Assembly (NCBI RefSeq): GCF_963678635.1
Contig: NC_087063.1
Span: 12,748,368 to 12,812,367 of the forward strand
Direction of reading: 5' to 3'
Length of the DNA stretch: 64,000 nucleotides
DNA from: Symsagittifera roscoffensis
Taxonomy: Eukaryota; Xenacoelomorpha; Acoela; Convolutidae
The position numbers and the translations under genes are program-made. Shown piece by piece: positions 33,172 through 45,438 of this stretch (positions are counted from its first letter, which is position 1; each line of letters starts with the position of its first letter). The notes under the pieces are model-generated. The model saw only the letters and a program-made list of their open reading frames with translations, had not been told where the DNA came from and did no database searches.

Positions 33172-35914
33172 AAGGGTCGGTCATTGTTTTTCTTTGCTTT
33201 TTAGGTATGAATTTCCTAGAGCTATTACCTAGTTTAGGTATCCTTGACTTGTCTGGACTCATTTTCAGTTTATCACTTCTTACTGCCTATACACTCAATT
33301 CGATTGCTAGTGTCCTTTTAGTTCGACTATTGATAATAATAACACAACACAAAAAATTTCAAAAATTTCTATTAAATAGTGACCACGAATCCTTGTATGT
33401 TATCCTTGTTTGTTCACAATAATCCATTATTAGTCGTAAGATTTGAGAACTAGCACAGTATGATGATATCAGTCAATTAAAAAGATAGTGTATTCACTAC
33501 ACAATCAAGCACAAATTGCTGATTTAAAACTAGAAATAACAAAATAAGAATATTTTTATGAAAAACGTGTGTGTATTGTACTTTTATTCGGTCGCAGTAC
33601 AATAGTCGAATTTGTATTTTAAAGAAAGAGCTTTCCCTCCTTGGTGCTGCACCAAACACACAAAGCTTGATTGCAGTAATTTTCTCAAATGGGCGTCTAT
33701 TCCACCCACCGAGTCTCCTGTTACCTATCTGCCTTCGGACTACCCGAGCTAGACCTACTAAAATCCTCAGGGCAGTCACTTTTCTCAAAATTGTTTTGGG
33801 TTTCAATCAAAATCAATGAGTTACACACTCTTTTTTAATTTAGAATTAGTGTCGCGAATATCCGAGTTTGGACCTGTGCTGTTTTGGTCTGGTCTTTTTT
33901 GAAAGGCAAGTTACCAGTGCAGTCACTGGTTGCTAGCCTGTCTCTTAATAACCTAACACCCCTCACTATTATCTTTTCTTCTGTTTACCTAAATCCTTTA
34001 ACAAAAATAATATCCCTCCGGGTTGACAAAAAACAGTACCCCTCCGGATTGGCAAAAATAGGACCTCTCCGAATTAGGAAAAATTTTGACCCCTCCGGAT
34101 TGGGACCCCTCCGGTTTGTAAAATTAACTTTTCGGATACGTTCTCCGATGCTATTATGCTGTTTGTATCAACTAGGAAAGGTATGTGGTCCTTCCCTAGA
34201 CCTTTCCGGATTGAAGTTAACCATCTTGTTTGACAATTCACACTAACGGTGAAGGGTCTTATCGCTAGCCTAATTTCGGCTCGATCAAGGTTTTCTGGTG
34301 CCTTTAGCCTTCCCTATTCTTCTAGAACAGCGTAAAATTGCCTTACTCAACCTTTTCTACCCTTTGGTAGGAGTGTAAGGGCTTTCCAAAAAAAATTTTT
34401 TTATAAAACGTGAAGGGTCTACTCTCCCGAATTGGTGAACTTGCTAAAAACAATCTCAAAAAAATTTTCCGCAATTCTGTTCTTTTCGACCTAAAATTTT
34501 TTGATCCGAGCTCAAAAGGCCTAAACTCTTCTATTTCAATGCAAAAAACCGGATCTGAAACGCTTTAGTTGAAAATTTGCGAAAAACTATGCTATTTGGA
34601 CCCCTCCGGATTGATGAATCCACTGAACCAAACACGTTAAGTTCGATTTCTCTGTAATCTGGAAGGCTTTTGGGAAACGGGTCTTAAAACCTGTAGTTTC
34701 ACTAGTGGAAGTTTTCCGAACATCTATTTTTACTGTCCTAACTCAAAAATTTCAAAAAATTTTCTGATTTTATAGTGTTCCGTTTTCTCAAAAATCACGA
34801 AAATTCGGTTTTTGGTACTAAAATAGTTCCAACCACATCTGAACTAAACTCAACCGGTTCTACCTATTACACTAGCACAGTTACGATGTAACTCACTAAT
34901 TTAGCGCTTTTTTCCGTTTCAAAAGATATCGATATCTCAAAAATCGCGATTTGTGGGGGGATCAAAATATCGCTATTTTGACCCTAAAAACCGGTCCGCT
35001 TACTGTGTTTTTCACTGAAAAAAGATATAGGAGTATTAATATAGGCTATATAAGTAACAATATTAGTAATACTATACCCCTCCGGTTTTGTTCAAAATCC
35101 GAATTAGGGTGCTTAACTCGGATTTTCGCAGTTCGGTGAAGGATCACTACAGTGCAGCACTGTCGAGCACCCCACAGATTACTATCTTATTTTTTTGTAC
35201 CTAAAGGGATACAAAACTTGTTAACGATACGCAACAGTCGATTGTTGTTGTCGTTGAGCCCCTTCTTGTTGCTCCTTGTACTGCTTGCCGTATCAGTCTT
35301 CTCCCAAGACCCCTCCGGATTGAGCGCAAATCAGCAGACCCTTCCGGATTGAGCGCAAATTAGCATTAACGTGCTTAAATACTCAAAAAACCCTTTAGTA
35401 CAAGCCTCACAAACGGGCTACAAAAATGATCATAACAATCCTGATTGATATAAATGCCTGTAACAACAATATATTTATCAACAACAAACGGGAGGGTCGG
35501 ATCACATCTTGTCTGGGGGGATGATTTCTACTGATTTTTTTATTATTTTTTTTTACTGTTTTTGGTTTTTTCGGTTATTTTTTTATTTTTTTTGTTTTTC
35601 TTGGGTACTATACTACTTTTTGTTGTGTTTTTTACACATCTTTAGGTGTTTTTGTTCACAAACCTCTCAGGGAACGAGGGGACGGCCAATCCCCCCACCC
35701 TTCCTGGAAAGTGAATTTTCGGTCTTAACTAGGTTAAAAAGCTATTCACGGCAATCCGGAAGGCTTTCGGGTTCCAAACTATCTTCCGTCCCGGCGGTTA
35801 GGGCCTATAAAGGGCGTTATTATGAGCATCCGCTCGGCGCGGAGTGCTCGTTAACGGTTCTGCCGGTCATGATGTTAAAAAAAATAACACCCAGGAGCGC
35901 CATAAAAACATCTA
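33172..35914 (-). promoter_or_regulatory. Retroelement leader with repeated CCCCTCCGGATTG motif
   Basis: An untranslated leader between LTR and gag. Between 34011 and 35360 about ten copies or variants of ACCCCTCCGGATTG occur (34038, 34089, 34104, 34600, 35076, 35309 and 35338 are the clearest), always in the same orientation. A T-rich tract lies at 35520-35640. No convincing primer-binding site adjoins the LTR; TGGCGCTCCTGGGTG at 35902-35888 is a weak candidate. Confidence 0.7.
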
Positions 35915-36835
35915 TGAAACATTCCCCCGGAAGTACATATAGACGGAAAATAAAGCTAGGTTCTATAACGACTGGCCAAGGTATAAACAGAGCTCTACAT
36001 GCTTTTCACCGTCTCTACCAAAGCCAGTTCTTTTTGTGGTCTTTCTAACATCGGGTCGACAAAAATGTTACTGTTCTCCGGCTTCGACCAGAACGCTCAA
36101 ATTAACTTAATTACATGCAAAATTAGTGAGCTCATGACTGGGTCTCAGTATCCCCAGACCACGAGGTCACTCCTAAAAACAGGACTACTACTATTTGTTA
36201 TATTACTATTGTTTTTAATCATTACATAAAAATCATCATCTCCGTCGAAGATGGATCAACCCTTTCCCCCAACTCCTAGCTTCTCATCGTCGTAAAATGA
36301 ATTCAGATGTTAAATAAATTCAATTCAAGACATAACCGGGAAGCTAAAAGTTTATATAAAACAGTTTCAGATGAAACCCCGAGACCCCTCCGGATTCCTG
36401 AATCCGGGGAAATAACGCCCTTATCTTCTTTCCGGAAGGCTGTTTTTCTACCCTTCACCGTTGTTGTGAACGGCCTTGCAACGATTGTAGCGACACAATC
36501 GTTGCAACTCGGAGCGGTCTCTGCTAACTCTGCTTTTTGCTTTTTCTTCGATTCTGATCTTCGATTGTTTCGTAGTTATCTTCGTCGCAACTATTGTTGT
36601 TCTGATTTTCTTCTGGTTTTCTTCCAAAATGGCGGTTTTTGCCGTTTCTCAGAAGTGCGACTTCTCCGTTCGAATTTTTAAAATTTCAAAAAACCCGAAT
36701 ATCTTGACCTTCACCGTTTGACTAATCGTCCCAATAACGTCACTAATCTCTCAAAACTGTCACTTCGGAAGGTTAGCTGCTAACTATTCGAAATCGCCGA
36801 ATCTGCTTTTTTGTCCATTCTGGTCGAATGCCACA
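35915..36835 (-). repeat. LTR of the Ty3/gypsy-like element (921 bp, 5' side)
   Basis: Minus strand begins TGTGGCATTCGACC at 36835. It is nearly identical to 41634-42547, differing by a 7-bp CTTTTTG duplication near 36535, and is more diverged from 17013-17926. It holds the 13-bp-stem hairpin and one CCCCTCCGGATT motif. Confidence 0.88.
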
Positions 36836-37155
36836 AGATTCGGCCGAACGAAAATAGCCTTTCAGGATCGCAACTTGTCGCCCAAAAGTTTTTCAGATTG
36901 TTCTCCAGGACAAAATGGTCACATTCCATTCCAACTTGGGTTTCCTCGATTGAAAGATCTTCTGTCGCAAAATAAACATGGTCGTCCCCTTGAGATTCAC
37001 TAATCAAACGTTCTTTAACAAAAAAAGTTTCTGTCTTAGGCAATTTGGCAAATGTAAGCGGCGTTTGATCTATACATCTGGGTCGCATGTTACTTCCAGT
37101 ATATGACACAACATGCGCTTTTAGTCCATTAGTGCCACCATTTGTGCGTTTTATG
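36836..37155 (-). pseudogene. hAT transposase remnant (duplicated copy)
   Basis: A copy of the hAT coding fragment described at 42548-42921, carried along in the tandem duplication. Reads NFWATSCDPERLFSFGRIL up to the LTR. Truncated at 37155 where the next duplicate begins, with five filler bases TGCGC. Confidence 0.7.
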
Positions 37156-37260
37156 TGCGCAAATCGTCTAGAAAGTTGTCTATCGTCTCATCTTCTCGTT
37201 GCCTCCTTTTCTCGAAGCGCATCATTGCTTGGTGTCGTTGCACCCCTGAGCCAAAACGAT

Positions 37261-38894
37261 TTAACAAGATTTCAAAGATTTTCTCAGCAGTATCCCGCTG
37301 ATATGGCTTTTTGCCATCACACAGTTTAGGGCTATCCCTTCCAAGTTACTGGTGAGCGCACTGCACTCTTGCCTCTCTGACAGGTCTTCTTCATCGAAAT
37401 GCAGTTTCATCACCTCTATCCAGGTGTCAATGCAGCCATCAGATTCTTCCTTGTAGCATCTTGGTTTCTTAAAGACTCTTCTGGACTTTTCACTGCCTTC
37501 ATTGGTTCTGGATAAACTCCTCGGGAATGTCTCCAAAGACCTGTTTAGGGGTTCAAAGGCTGTGGCCATTGCTGTGGCATCTCTTGAATGCCCCGCCTGA
37601 GTATCATCGTCCCCTGATAATGGTTCTGTATTTGGTATATCCCTTCTATCCGAATCGCCGGGATTTTATCTTCCTTGGCTCGCATGACTCATCCTTAGGC
37701 TTGCATGACTCCTGTTCCTGGAATCACATCTCCCCGTCGCATGTGTGCCTTGCGTCGGTCGTTCATTTGAAGTCTGTCTGTTGCCAGTTGAACTTCCTCT
37801 GAAGTGTGGGCCCCATGTTCTGTTATCCCCTGTGGCATAGCCTGCTGAACTGCCCCTACCTCTAGTGGATCCATATGTCTTTCTCCTATTCTGTTGGTCC
37901 TTGAAGTTCACCCTAGGCTCCCTGCTGGGACCTCCCGAGTTCGGTTCCCCTTCTTTTGGTCCACTCTTGCTGCCTAGTAGCCCGTCCAACCTATCCATGA
38001 TAGCCTGAGTTCGCCTCTCCATCATCGCATCTATCTTTGTGTCAAGAGTCCCAAGAGACTGCTCTTGCTGACTTCTCATTTTCTCCATGTCGTCTCTCAA
38101 GCGTAACTCTCTCTGTTCCGCTTCTCTTGTCATTCGCGACAAGTTCTTCGCTATGTGTTCATCCGTTCTTTCCTTTAAGCGTTTTTCGCTTCTACCAACT
38201 TCTTGTCTATTGCGGTTTATTTCTTCCCGTAGACTTTCTCTTTCAACGTGGACTGCTTTTTTTAGTTCACTCATTCTTATGGACATCTATTCATTTTGTT
38301 CTCCTATACTGCCCACTATGTTGTTCAAGGCTTCTTCAAATGATGCTCCGTTTTCTACTAGTGGCGTCACAAGTGGCGGTGTCACCCTGTCGATCCCAGG
38401 TAGCTTGGTACTGGTCGAGATTCGGGCTTTGATTCTCTGCCTCGAGGTCTTTTCCTTATCCACCTCTGGATCCGCCGATGCGTTGCTTAGCTCTATATTT
38501 CTATTCTCCCCAGTTCGCGTTTCCGAATTTGCCATACTCACAAAGTCTCTTGACTGGCCTGATGTGTTTGTGTTTTTGCTTATCGTTCTCACCACTCATC
38601 ATCGTCCTCCTCTTCCTCCTGGGATTCACCTTCATCTCCTGTACCCACTCCCATGGTGAATGGAAAAATGTGTCCTAAGGTGTTCTTCACACTTTCTGAA
38701 AATGATGAGGACGTCGCCTGTTTCTCCGTCACGCCTGCCATCATAGTGTTGTCTGTGGGAGATCTTCTAGTTGCCACTATTTCAGTAGAGAAGTCGGACA
38801 GCTCCGACATCTCCTCTCGGTCCAGTGTTAAGGTGGAAGTGGCAAAAGTGTTAAGGTGGAAGGTGGAAGCGGGCTCGTTTGATCCAATCCACAA
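37261..38894 (-). pseudogene. Duplicated 5' part of gag
   Basis: Frames 38894-38589, 38595-38287, 38286-37666 and 37569-37261 repeat the disrupted gag N-terminal region described at 31538-33171, with the same stops and frame changes. The damage therefore predates the duplication. The copy ends inside the capsid region at 37161. Confidence 0.85.
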
Positions 38895-41633
38895 AAGGGT
38901 CGGTCATTGTTTTTCTTTGCTTTTTAGGTATGAATTTCCTAGAGCTATTACCTAGTTTAGGTATCCTTGACTTGTCTGGACTCATTTTCAGTTTATCACT
39001 TCTTACTGCCTATACACTCAATTCGATTGCTAGTGTCCTTTTAGTTCGACTATTGATAATAATAACACAACACAAAAAATTTCAAAAATTTCTATTAAAT
39101 AGTGACCACGAATCCTTGTATGTTATCGTTGTTTGTTCACAATAATCCATTATTAGTCGTAAGATTTGAGAACTAGCACAGTATGATGATATCAGTCAAT
39201 TAAAAAGATAGTGTATTCACTACACAATCAAGCACAAATTGCTGATTTAAAACTAGAAATAACAAAATAAGAATATTTTTATGAAAAACGTGTGTGTATT
39301 GTACTTTTATTCGGTCGCAGTACAATAGTCGAACTTGTATTTTAAAGAAAGAGCTTTCCCTCCTTGGTGCTGCACCAAACACACAAAGCTTGATTGCAGT
39401 AATTTTCTCAAATGGGCGTCTATTCCACCCACCGAGTCTCCTGTTACCTATCTGCCTTCGAACTACCCGAGCTAGACCTACTAAAATCCTCAGGGCAGTC
39501 ACTTTTCTCAAAATTGTTTTGGGTTTCAATCAAAATCAATGAGTTACACACTCTTTTTTAATTTAGAATTAGTGTCGCGAATATCCGAGTTTGGACCTGT
39601 GCTGTTTTGGTCTGGTCTTTTTTGAAAGGCAAGTTACCAGTGCAGTCACTGGTTGCTAGCCTGTCTCTTAATAACCTAACACCCCTCACTATTATCTTTT
39701 CTTCTGTTTACCTAAGTCCTTTAACAAAAATAATATCCCTCCGGGTTGACAAAAAACAGTACCCCTCCGGATTGGCAAAAATAGGACCTCTCCGAATTAG
39801 GAAAAATTTTGACCCCTCCGGATTGGGACCCCTCCGGTTTGTAAAATTAACTTTTCGGATACGTTCTCCGATGCTATTATGCTGTTTGTATCAACAAGGT
39901 ATGTGGTCCTTCCCTAGACCTTTCCGGATTGAAGTTAACCATCTTGTTTGACAATTCACACTAACGGTGAAGGGTCTTATCGCTAGCCTAATTTCGGCTC
40001 GATCAAGGTTTTCTGGTGCCTTTAGCCTTCCCTATTCTTCTAGAACAGCGTAAAATTGCCTTACTCAACCTTTTCTACCCTTTGGTAGGAGTGTAAGGGC
40101 TTTCCAAAAAAATTTTTTTTATAAAACGTGAAGGGTCTACTCTCCCGAATTGGTGAACTTGCTAAAAACAATCTCAAAAAAATTTTCCGCAATTCTGTTC
40201 TTTTCGACCTAAAATTTTTTGATCCGAGCTCAAAAGGCCTAAACTCTTCTATTTCAATGCAAAAAACCGGATCTGAAACGCTTTAGTTGAAAATTTGCGA
40301 AAAACTATGCTATTTGGACCCCTCCGGATTGATGAATCCACTGAACCAAACACGTTAAGTTCGATTTCTCTGTAATCTGGAAGGCTTTTGGGAAACGGGT
40401 CTTAAAACCTGTAGTTTCACTAGTGGAAGTTTTCCGAACATCTATTTTTACTGTCCTAACTCAAAAATTTCAAAAAATTTTCTGATTTTATAGTGTTCCG
40501 TTTTCTCAAAAATCACGAAAATTCGGTTTTTGGTACTAAAATAGTTCCAACCACATCTGAACTAAACTCAACCGGTTCTACCTATTACACTAGCACAGTT
40601 ACGATGTAACTCACTAATTTAGCGCTTTTTTCCGTTTCAAAAGATATCGATATCTCAAAAATCGCGATTTGTGGGGGGATCAAAATATCGCTATTTTGAC
40701 CCTAAAAACCGGTCCGCTTACTGTGTTTTTCACTGAAAAAAGATATAGGAGTATTAATATAGGCTATATAAGTAACAATATTAGTAATACTATACCCCTC
40801 CGGTTTTGTTCAAAATCCGAATTAGGGTGCTTAACTCGGATTTTCGCAGTTCGGTGAAGGATCACTACAGTGCAGCACTGTCGAGCACCCCACAGATTAC
40901 TATCTTATTTTTTTGTACCTAAAGGGATACAAAACTTGTTAACGATACGCAACAGTCGATTGTTGTTGTCGTTGAGCCCCTTCTTGTTGCTCCTTGTACT
41001 GCTTGCCGTATCAGTCTTCTCCCAAGACCCCTCCGGATTGAGCGCAAATCAGCAGACCCTTCCGGATTGAGCGCAAATTAGCATTAACGTGCTTAAATAC
41101 TCAAAAAACCCTTTAGTACAAGCCTCACAAACGGGCTACAAAAATGATCATAACAATCCTGATTGATATAAATGCCTGTAACAACAATATATTTATCAAC
41201 AACAAACGGGAGGGTCGGATCACATCTTGTCTGGGGGGATGATTTCTACTGATTTTTTTTTTATTTTTTTTTTACTGTTTTTGGTTTTTTCGGTTATTTT
41301 TTTATTTTTTTTGTTTTTCTTGGGTACTATACTACTTTTTGTTGTGTTTTTTACACATCTTTAGGTGTTTTTGTTCACAAACCTCTCAGGGAACGAGGGG
41401 ACGGCCAATCCCCCCACCCTTCCTGGAAAGTGAATTTTCGGTCTTAACTAGGTTAAAAAGCTATTCACGGCAATCCGGAAGGCTTTCGGGTTCCAAACTA
41501 TCTTCCGTCCCGGCGGTTAGGGCCTATAAAGGGCGTTATTATGAGCATCCGCTCGGCGCGGAGTGCTCGTTAACGGTTCTGCCGGTCATGATGTTAAAAA
41601 AAATAACACCCAGGAGCGCCATAAAAACATCTA
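38895..41633 (-). promoter_or_regulatory. Duplicated leader with CCCCTCCGGATTG repeats
   Basis: The same leader as 33172-35914. The motif copies are retained without visible change. Confidence 0.75.
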
Positions 41634-42547
41634 TGAAACATTCCCCCGGAAGTACATATAGACGGAAAATAAAGCTAGGTTCTATAACGACTGGCCAAGG
41701 TATAAACAGAGCTCTACATGCTTTTCACCGTCTCTACCAAAGCCAGTTCTTTTTGTGGTCTTTCTAACATCGGGTCGACAAAAATGTTACTGTTCTCCCG
41801 CTTCGACCAGAACGCTCAAATTAACTTAATTACATGCAAAATTAGTGAGCTCATGACTGGGTCTCAGTATCCCCAGACCACGAGGTCACTCCTAAAAACA
41901 GGACTACTACTATTTGTTATATTACTATTGTTTTTAATCATTAGATAAAAATCATCATCTCCGTCGAAGATGGATCAACCCTTTCCCCCAACTCCTAGCT
42001 TCTCATCGTCGTAAAATGAATTCAGATGTTAAATAAATTCAATTCAAGACATAACCGGGAAGCTAAAAGTTTATATAAAACAGTTTCAGTTGAAACCCCG
42101 AGACCCCTCCGGATTCCTGAATCCGGGGAAATAACGCCCTTATCTTCTTTCCGGAAGGCTGTTTTTCTACCCTTCACCGTTGTTGTGAACGGCCTTGCAA
42201 CGATTGTAGCGACACAATCGTTGCAACTCGGAGCGGTCTCTGCTAACTCTGCTTTTTCTTCGATTCTGATCTTCGATTGTTTCGTAGTTATCTTCGTCGC
42301 AACTATTGTTGTTCTGATTTTCTTCTGGTTTTCTTCCAAAATGGCGGTTTTTGCCGTTTCTCAGAAGTGCGACTTCTCCGTTCGAATTTTTAAAATTTCA
42401 AAAAACCCGAATATCTTGACCTTCACCGTTTGACTAATCGTCCCAATAACGTCACTAATCTCTCAAAACTGTCACTTCGGAAGGTTAGCTGCTAACTATT
42501 CGAAATCGCCGAATCTGCTTTTTTGTCCATTCTGGTCGAATGCCACA
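41634..42547 (-). repeat. Outermost 5' LTR (914 bp)
   Basis: TG...CA-type ends with the CATTCGACC inverted termini. It abuts hAT transposase sequence at 42548. With the left LTR at 17013 it bounds the whole retroelement block. The bases AGA directly flank both outer ends on the plus strand. Confidence 0.88.
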
Positions 42548-42921
42548 AGATTCGGCCGAACGAAAATAGCCTTTCAGGATCGCAACTTGTCGCCCAAAAG
42601 TTTTTCAGATTGTTCTCCAGGACAAAAATGGTCACATTCCATTCCAACTTGGGTTTCCTCGATTGAAAGATCTTCTGTCGCAACATAAACATGGTCGTCC
42701 CCTTGAGATTCACTAATCAAACGTTCTTTAACAAAAAAAGTTTCTGTCTTAGGCAATTTGGCAAATGTAAGCGGCGTTTGATCTATCCATCTGGGTCGCA
42801 TGTTACTTCCAGTATATGACACAACATGCGCTTTTAGTCCATTCGTGCCACCATTTGTGCGTTTTATGGGAATTCTAAACTTCAAATTTTGCTGTCCATT
42901 CTTGTAATCCTCCAGAAACAT
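42548..42921 (-). pseudogene. hAT transposase remnant: BED-finger-like and hATC-like pieces
   Basis: The frame 42921-42574 starts near FRIPIKRTNGGTNGLKAHV, which resembles the end of a BED zinc finger (K-T-N-G-G-T-x-G-L-x-x-H) though its cysteines are lost. A one-base change near 42628 shifts to the frame reading NFWATSCDPERLFSFGRIL, matching the PATSxxSERLFSxxGxI core of the hATC domain. The catalytic middle is missing, so this was an internally deleted hAT before the LTR element landed in it. The remaining C-terminus is at 16900-17012. Confidence 0.6.
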
Positions 42922-43348
42922 CGTATGAATCGGCTAATTGGACCTTTCCTTTGCCCGAAACGTTCATTAGTGCCATCAGATGTTCAGATTTCAACAACAG
43001 AACTTTTGGTAGATTGAATGTTATTCATTTTTCATGAAGGCACAACCGCTATATATAATTATAGCAAATGAAAATAAGACAAAATTTCCTTAAAAAGAGC
43101 AAAGCCTCAGAAACAAATTAATATATTTTTTAAATTTTGTATAGAGTTTTGTTACTGTGCATTGAAATTTTGCCTTAATTTAGCAAAAAAAACCTATGTA
43201 GTTCTCAAATCTTGGAATCTTGACGATATTAAATCTTGACCTTGACCTTGTCTCTTGACTAATATGCAATCTCGACCTTGACCTTGACTTGGCTCCCCAA
43301 ATCTTGACCTTGATCTTGGCTCTTGATCTTGACAACCCTGGTCTGGCC

Positions 43349-45238
43349 ATAGATCCGTGTTATAATTTTTCTGGTGAAATGTCGGTGGTAAAAAGTATGT
43401 CTCCAAATTTTCCATGTACGCCGAAAAAAAATCGTTTTGGTAACTTTTTCTCTTATTGGAAGTTTCGTAACCCTCGACAACTTTTCATTCCTCGGCTTTT
43501 GGTTATCAAGTGCCCTAACAGATCTATCCACTGGATCTGAAACAAGACAATATGACGCGGTATTTCCAATATATACATGTAAAAGATACGACGACTTCCA
43601 TCTAATCCAAAAATCCCTGATTGGTCTGCGAACTGTCTTGAAAAACAACGAAAAACAATCTTTTCATTCTAATCAGTGTGTTAAAACGCCATTAACATAC
43701 TGAAACAATTGAGCCAAAATGTTCTTCTTTTAGCTAACAACTCTGTGTCAAATAAGGGAAAAGGTGATTATCAAAATAGTGAGCAACCCAATCAAAATAA
43801 GCAAAAAATGAAGAAGAAAAAAGCAAAAATAGTCCAAAAGAACTTCAACAAGCGATGAATGTTATTAAATCCGAAATGAAGGAAAATCAAACCACATTGA
43901 AGCTAGTAAGCCGGCACCAAAATAAAAACCAGATACTTTTTTTCTAACAGATTTTGAAGTCTACAGATGTGATCGTTCACCTAAAAACCACCAGAAGAAA
44001 CTTGGAAGAAAAACGCCAAAAAATCACAAATATATCCTTCATAATATGCTGCTTTATTTGAAAAAACCCATTTAGACCAACGGGTATTTAAATTTAGAAC
44101 TTTTGAAGAATATTATTAACACTGCAGAGACTTGAAGCGTGAAAATGTTATAATCAATAAAGTTACAATTGCACAAAAATCGACTGGAAAGCAACGGCGT
44201 TAGATGAAGTTGATGAAAAAAAGATTCTTGCTTTCCTAATTGATCACAATTTTTGAACAAATCTTGTCAACTGAAAAAATCCAGAAGTCCCTTTCTCAAC
44301 ACATTCTCCTTGATCATAAGCAACTTCACAAATAAAAACTTTCATGAGATCTTATCAATCATTGACAAAAAAGACATTGATCATTTTGCATACACCACAG
44401 AGATAAATTCAAACCAAACTCTCATTGAAACAAAAATTTATCTTGAAGTCAGATACGTTTTCAAAACAGAAAATAACACTGCAATCAAAACACTTATTAG
44501 TCAGTAATGCAATCACAACACTTCGCTACAGCAACTGTGACTTTCTAATAATAAACATATGGTATGCTTGGCTATGGAAACTTCTGGAAGACAACATACC
44601 TGGAGTAGCAATAGATAGAGCCACACTTCCACCGTTGAACCAACCCCTCACTGCTCACTTTATGAAACGCAAAAAAACCATATTTCGCTCACAGTAATTA
44701 CTTTCAAAACCACAAAGTCTGATGAAGTTCAAAATTAGAAGTACTAATAGTAATTTTTCCTGATAAGAACCTAGAAAGTCATGAGCTTGAAATTTTTTTG
44801 CCACTTCATACAGCTTCATAAAGCTTTCGATAGCGTCCCACGTCAACTCCTACTGAATTAACTTGGAAAATCTGTCGATGGTGGAAAATTAATTGAACTC
44901 ATTGCTTCTTATTTAACTCTGAGAAAAAAAGCGCGTTCGAGGTAAAGAGCAAACGTTCTCTATTGGGACCACCAGCATTCATAATTTACATCAATGGCCT
45001 ACCAGGAAGAAATCAACTCGAAGAGGTCTTTCGGATGTGCTGACGATGTCAAAGTTATTGCTACGATCAAAAGCGAATTAGATAATGCTACTAAGTCAAT
45101 CAAAAATTAGTGTAGTAATAACTTAATGCGTCTCAAAGCTTGAAAATGCACTATTATCAATCTCAAAAACAAATTAGAAGACCAAATTAATGAACACATT
45201 CTGAAAATTTAAGCTAAACAAAATTTCAGGATTTTTTG
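43349..45238 (+). mobile_element. LINE copy A (right part), jockey/CR1-like RT remnant
   Basis: Continues the LINE cut at 16568. Around 44820-45120 broken frames read KAFDSVPRQLL, LIASYLTLRKK, YINGLPG-like and FGCADDVKVIA, which are the RT motifs of non-LTR elements with the catalytic ADD retained. Many stops and frameshifts. It runs into the assembly gap. Confidence 0.75.
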
Positions 45239-45438
45239 NNNNNNNNNNNNNNNNNNNNNNNNNNNNNNNNNNNNNNNNNNNNNNNNNNNNNNNNNNNNNN
45301 NNNNNNNNNNNNNNNNNNNNNNNNNNNNNNNNNNNNNNNNNNNNNNNNNNNNNNNNNNNNNNNNNNNNNNNNNNNNNNNNNNNNNNNNNNNNNNNNNNNN
45401 NNNNNNNNNNNNNNNNNNNNNNNNNNNNNNNNNNNNNN
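45239..45438. other. Assembly gap, 200 N
   Basis: Exactly 200 N, which looks like a placeholder length. It lies between two copies of the same LINE family, so the join may have been made across a repeat. Confidence 0.99.

Larger units (their letters stand above)
31438..37155. repeat. 5.7-kb tandem duplication, copy 1
   Basis: Covers part of gag, leader, LTR and ~320 bp of hAT sequence. It matches 37161-42868 almost base for base. The unit runs from AAATCGTCTAGAAAG to GTGCGTTTTATG. Confidence 0.93.
37161..42868. repeat. 5.7-kb tandem duplication, copy 2
   Basis: Second unit, offset 5,723 bp at the start and 5,712 bp at the end because of small indels (for example six bases near 39897). Very few substitutions separate the copies. 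Confidence 0.93.
16577..43340 (-). mobile_element. hAT DNA transposon remnant, split by a nested LTR element
   Basis: The termini CAGGGTTGTCAAGATC are identical inverted repeats (16 bp). The flanking 8-mers GTCTGGTC (16569-16576) and GTCTGGCC (43341-43348) form a target duplication with one mismatch, the hAT signature. Subterminal CTTGACCTTGAC-type motifs repeat inside both ends. Outside the nested LTR element only about 436 bp (left) and 793 bp (right) remain, carrying BED-finger-like and hATC-like coding remnants. The outer LINE sequence is continuous across the insertion, confirming the boundaries. Confidence 0.85.

Noticed and set aside
35888-35902. Primer-binding site TGGCGCTCCTGGGTG on the minus strand
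   Set aside because: Begins with TGG as expected but lies 12 bases from the LTR edge, and no matching tRNA can be named without a search.
35509-36048. Plus-strand frame of 179 codons at the leader/LTR border, repeated at 41339-41767
   Set aside because: Antisense to the element, rich in F and C from a T-run, changes frame between copies, and no family motif. Its recurrence is explained by the tandem duplication.
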